Assembly (NCBI GenBank): GCA_014799485.1
Contig: JAAVHY010000008.1
Coordinates: forward strand, 1 to 42,552
Source of the DNA: Clostridiales bacterium
GTDB taxonomy: Bacteria > Bacillota_A > Clostridia > Oscillospirales > Oscillospiraceae
Length of the DNA stretch: 42,552 nt
Reading direction: 5' to 3'
Below are positions 40,215-42,552 of the stretch, piece by piece. The stretch's first letter is position 1. Each line of letters begins with the position of its first letter. The notes below the pieces were generated by a model that did not search any database, was not told where the DNA came from, and worked only from the letters and a program-made list of their open reading frames with translations. Position numbers and translations under genes: made by a program.

Positions 40215-41276
40215 ATGAATGTGTCAAACCCTTTGGTCATGACAGATTATCGTACCGAAGCCCCGCCGATTTTGCGGGACTTCCTGACCTACCATGAGAC
40301 CATCCAGGGCCACTCCAGAAAAACCGTGGATGAATACTTTCTGGACCTGCGTACATTTTTCCGCTACATAAAGATTGAAAAAGGCCGCGTACCGCGTACC
40401 GCGTTGCTGGACGAGATCTCCATTGACGATGTGGATCTGCCCCTGGTCAAGTCGGTCACGCTGGCGGACATCTACGCCTATCTGAGCTTCCTCAGCCGGG
40501 ACCGGGAGAAAAACGCCAAGAATCCCAGCTTGGGCGTTGGCCTGGCGGCATCATCCCGGGCAAGAAAAGTGGCTACAATACGCTCTTTTTACAAGTATTT
40601 GGTAACAAAAGCAAAGCTTTTAGAGGAAAGCCCCATTCAGGAGCTGGATTCGCCCAGGATGCGCCAGTCCCTTCCGCGGTATCTGACCCTGGACGAGAGC
40701 GTCCAGCTCCTGGAATCCATTGACGGCGACAACGCAGAACGGGATTTCTGCATCATTACCTTGTTCCTAAACTGCGGCATACGTATCTCTGAGCTGGTGG
40801 GCCTCAACCTCACCGATATCCGGGGCGACCGGATGCGGGTGCTGGGCAAGGGCAACAAGGAGCGGGTGGTCTATCTGAACGCGGCCTGTCAGAACGCCAT
40901 TGAGGACTGGCTGGCGGTCCGCTCCCGCTCCGGCGCGGCAGATCCTTACGCCCTGTTTATCACCCGCAAACACACCCGGGTGACCAAAGCCGGGGTCCAC
41001 TATATGCTGAAGCAGCGTTTTACCGCCGCCGGACTGGACAGCAGCAAATACTCCGCCCACAAGCTGCGCCATACCGCTGCCACCTTGATGCTGCAAAACG
41101 GCGTGGACGTGCGTACACTCCAGGAGGTGCTGGGCCACGAGCACCTGAACACCACCCAGATCTACACCCATGTGGACAGCGGCGCGCTGCAAAATGCGGC
41201 CCAGTCCAACCCGCTGGGCCAGCTCAAGGCCAGGCCCCGGGGGCGGCCCAAAAAGCAGACCGGGGACGATACCTAA
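40215..41276 (+). CDS. Tyrosine recombinase, XerC/XerD type
   Basis: Site-specific recombinase, 353 residues, about 50 longer than typical XerC/D. The N-terminal SAM-like domain covers about 15-135. The catalytic set is complete: Arg190 (CGIRISELVG), Lys in GKGNKERVV (near 212-215), His282 and Arg285 (HKLRHTAATLM), His308 (LGHEHLNTTQ) and Tyr317 (IYTHV). The C-terminus is Arg/Lys/Pro-rich. Neither ATG (40215 or 40239) has a recognisable Shine-Dalgarno. It may be the chromosome-dimer XerC/XerD or a specialised relative; the dif site is not visible here. Confidence 0.88.
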   Translation: MNVSNPLVMTDYRTEAPPILRDFLTYHETIQGHSRKTVDEYFLDLRTFFRYIKIEKGRVPRTALLDEISIDDVDLPLVKSVTLADIYAYLSFLSRDREKNAKNPSLGVGLAASSRARKVATIRSFYKYLVTKAKLLEESPIQELDSPRMRQSLPRYLTLDESVQLLESIDGDNAERDFCIITLFLNCGIRISELVGLNLTDIRGDRMRVLGKGNKERVVYLNAACQNAIEDWLAVRSRSGAADPYALFITRKHTRVTKAGVHYMLKQRFTAAGLDSSKYSAHKLRHTAATLMLQNGVDVRTLQEVLGHEHLNTTQIYTHVDSGALQNAAQSNPLGQLKARPRGRPKKQTGDDT

Positions 41277-41280
41277 CAGC

Positions 41281-41311
41281 AAGGCGCGAAGGGCTCAGCC
41301 CTCCGCGCCTT
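41281..41311. terminator. Shared hairpin between convergent genes
   Basis: AAGGCGCG pairs with CGCGCCTT (41281-41288 with 41304-41311), with an inner AGGGC/GCCCT stem after one mismatch. No long T-run follows on either strand. The stop of the minus-strand amidase gene lies inside it. Confidence 0.6.
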
Positions 41312-41855
41312 GTGTGTTCCCCATACCGGACGGGGCCCCATCCGTCACTTTGAGCGCCCCCACAATATGGAGGAACCGCCACTCTACCACGTTCTGATAA
41401 CTGTCCAGGGGCCGGTAGTCGGCGTCATTGGAGTGGGCCGCGACGAGGATGTTGTCCGGCCTGGGCGTGGGCCCGACCGATACGATCACCGGCGTGTGGG
41501 CAAACACCTCTCCGCTGGTTTCGAATCGGAGCTGGACAAAGTCACCGGGCCGCAAAAAGTCCATGTGTACCTGGATGCCCACCGGGCCGTCGGTGGGCTG
41601 GGCACGGGTCATGAATTCCCAAAAAAACGGCACCCCTGTCCAGGCGGGCGCCCGGTCGGTGGCGTCGATGTAGTACCAGCCGTAGTCCGGCGTGAAGTTC
41701 ATGATGCCCGTGCCGGCATACAGGCATTGGGACGCGAAATTGGTGCAGTCGCCGCCGATCTCGCTGAAATCATAGAAGGCCGGGTTGCGGCTGTAGGCCC
41801 ATTTGTGGGCGTAGGCCACCGCCGCCCGGCGGTTGTATGGGAGCAGCTGAATCAT
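41295..41855 (-). CDS. Amidase-like (Amidase_6) domain protein, probably sporulation-linked
   Basis: A 186-residue protein with the papain-like Amidase_6 layout: YNRRAAVAYAHKWAYSRNP, the nucleophile Cys37 in IGGDCTNFASQC, and the catalytic His120 in VFAHTPVIVS with a nearby Asp. There is no signal peptide. The family may hydrolyse peptide or amide bonds, possibly in cell-wall material; the substrate is unknown. AAAGGGGGGAGG precedes the ATG. A perfect sigma-E -10 (CATACAGT) lies about 52 bases upstream on the same strand. It is convergent with the recombinase gene and divergent from fba. Confidence 0.87.
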   Translation of the reverse strand: MIQLLPYNRRAAVAYAHKWAYSRNPAFYDFSEIGGDCTNFASQCLYAGTGIMNFTPDYGWYYIDATDRAPAWTGVPFFWEFMTRAQPTDGPVGIQVHMDFLRPGDFVQLRFETSGEVFAHTPVIVSVGPTPRPDNILVAAHSNDADYRPLDSYQNVVEWRFLHIVGALKVTDGAPSGMGNTQGAEG

Positions 41856-41906
41856 GCCGCCTCCCCCCCTTTCCCGTTATCCTATGCCCGCCGTCATTTT
41901 GTTGAC

Positions 41907-41933
41907 ACTGTATGGCAAAAAATTTTCCTGATT
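41907..41933 (-). promoter_or_regulatory. Sigma-E-like promoter of the amidase gene
   Basis: Minus strand CATACAGT (41914-41907) is a full match to CATACAnT; 16 bases upstream stands AAT instead of ATA. Confidence 0.5.
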
Positions 41934-41968
41934 TGTGGTTTTTGTCCAGAAAAAGCTGGAGCTTTTGC

Positions 41969-41997
41969 TTGCATTTTTCCGTTTCAAATGTTAAAAT
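41969..41997 (+). promoter_or_regulatory. Promoter of fba
   Basis: TTGCAT (41969-41974), 17 bases, TAAAAT (41992-41997) with TGT before the -10. Confidence 0.75.
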
Positions 41998-42047
41998 CAT
42001 AACATATACCCCAGCAAATCAATATTATTTTAAGGAGTTGGTCAACT

Positions 42048-42552
42048 ATGCCACTGGTTACCTCTACCGAAATGTTCAAGAAAGCCTACAACGGCGGTTA
42101 TGCCGTCGGCGCTTTCAACGTCAACAACATGGAGATCGTCCAGGGTATCACCGAGGCCTGCCGCGAGGAGAAGGCCCCCGTCATCCTTCAGGTTTCCAAG
42201 GGTGCCCGTGCTTACGCCAACCACACTTATCTGGTCAAGCTGGTTGAGGCCGCCGTTATCGAGTGCCCCGAGATCCCCATCGTGCTCCATCTGGACCACG
42301 GCGACAGCTTCGAGACCTGCAAGAGCTGCATCGACGGCGGCTTCACCTCCGTCATGATCGACGCCTCCTCCAAGCCCTTCGAGGAGAACATCGAGATCAC
42401 CAAGAAGGTGGTCGAGTACGCCCATGACCACGGCGTGGTGGTCGAGGCCGAGCTGGGCGCCCTGGCCGGCGTGGAGGACGAGGTCAACGTCTCCGCCGAG
42501 GAGTCCCACTACACCCGTCCCGAGGAGGTCGAGGAGTTCGTCTCCAAGACCG
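42048..42552 (+). CDS. fba: Class II fructose-bisphosphate aldolase, N-terminal part (cut by window edge)
   Basis: Zinc aldolase of glycolysis that splits fructose 1,6-bisphosphate. The first 168 residues are present and the frame runs off the end. VTSTEMFKKAYNGGYAVGAF and NVNNMEIVQGI open the TIM barrel. LHLDHGDSFETCKSCIDGGF near residue 80 carries the catalytic Asp and a zinc His, and VVEAELGALAGVEDEV near 135 the conserved Glu. TAAGGAG precedes the ATG at 42048. The codon choice is strongly biased toward C-ending codons, as in the highly expressed tig and rplS. Confidence 0.96.
   Translation, partial: MPLVTSTEMFKKAYNGGYAVGAFNVNNMEIVQGITEACREEKAPVILQVSKGARAYANHTYLVKLVEAAVIECPEIPIVLHLDHGDSFETCKSCIDGGFTSVMIDASSKPFEENIEITKKVVEYAHDHGVVVEAELGALAGVEDEVNVSAEESHYTRPEEVEEFVSKT

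Noticed and set aside
1..42552. CRISPR arrays, insertion sequences, prophage or toxin-antitoxin modules
   Set aside because: No regularly spaced repeats, transposase, phage structural genes or clear toxin pair were seen; the only recombinase is a Xer-type gene.

Overview
The window is a dense, GC-rich (about 60% by eye) stretch of chromosome from a spore-forming Gram-positive anaerobe of the class Clostridia. A Gram-positive PolC replicase, a HisZ-dependent short HisG, CwlD, a SpoIVFB-type protease, a YlmC/YmxH-family protein and good matches to the sporulation sigma-E -10 sequence all support this. The gene content would fit Oscillospiraceae (Flavonifractor/Pseudoflavonifractor-like), but that placement is an inference. 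Both ends are cut inside genes: tsf on the left and fba on the right.

Layout: (1) 1-1876, minus strand: tsf, rpsB and a YlmC/YmxH gene. (2) 1976-12826, plus strand: a run of growth genes in a Bacillus-like order, pyrH-frr-uppS-cdsA-dxr-rseP-ispG-polC, followed by a small DUF7660-type gene. They cover UMP supply, ribosome recycling, undecaprenyl carrier, CDP-diacylglycerol, the isoprenoid MEP pathway, membrane proteolysis and DNA replication. (3) 12848-19565: a histidine operon hisZ-G-D-B-H-A-F-(54-aa ORF)-I-E with its own promoter and terminator; hisC and a histidinol-phosphatase are not here. (4) 19574-21589: a complete minus-strand mini-gene for a 26-aa peptide, tRNA-Gly(CCC), and a methyltransferase plus DinB-like pair flanked by a repeat of the tRNA 3' end. 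(5) 21610-23237: a SpoIVFA/SpoIVFB-like pair behind a sigma-E-type promoter. (6) 23263-28843: rplS, ylqF/rbgA, rnhB, a YraN gene, an M19 dipeptidase, thrC and a phosphoesterase. (7) 28856-35651: the protein-quality block tig-clpP-clpX-lon-ysxC. (8) 35674-39845: tRNA-Gln(CUG), a DUF1858 gene, a fused trmK-nif3 gene, cwlD and radA. (9) 39792-42552: a Cys-rich small gene antisense to the radA end, a 16-bp-stem palindrome, a Xer-type recombinase, a minus-strand amidase-like gene with a sigma-E-like site, and the start of fba.

Most of the window is housekeeping. The parts that deserve a second look are the 26-aa mini-gene with its own promoter, Shine-Dalgarno and terminator (19574-19776); the cassette flanked by a tRNA 3'-end repeat (19941-21577); the 54-aa ORF inside the his operon; the TrmK-Nif3 fusion with a leftover internal ribosome site; a hairpin that covers the cwlD ribosome-binding site; and two long unexplained perfect palindromes (3352-3383, 40048-40083). 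No CRISPR array, insertion sequence, prophage or defence system was seen.
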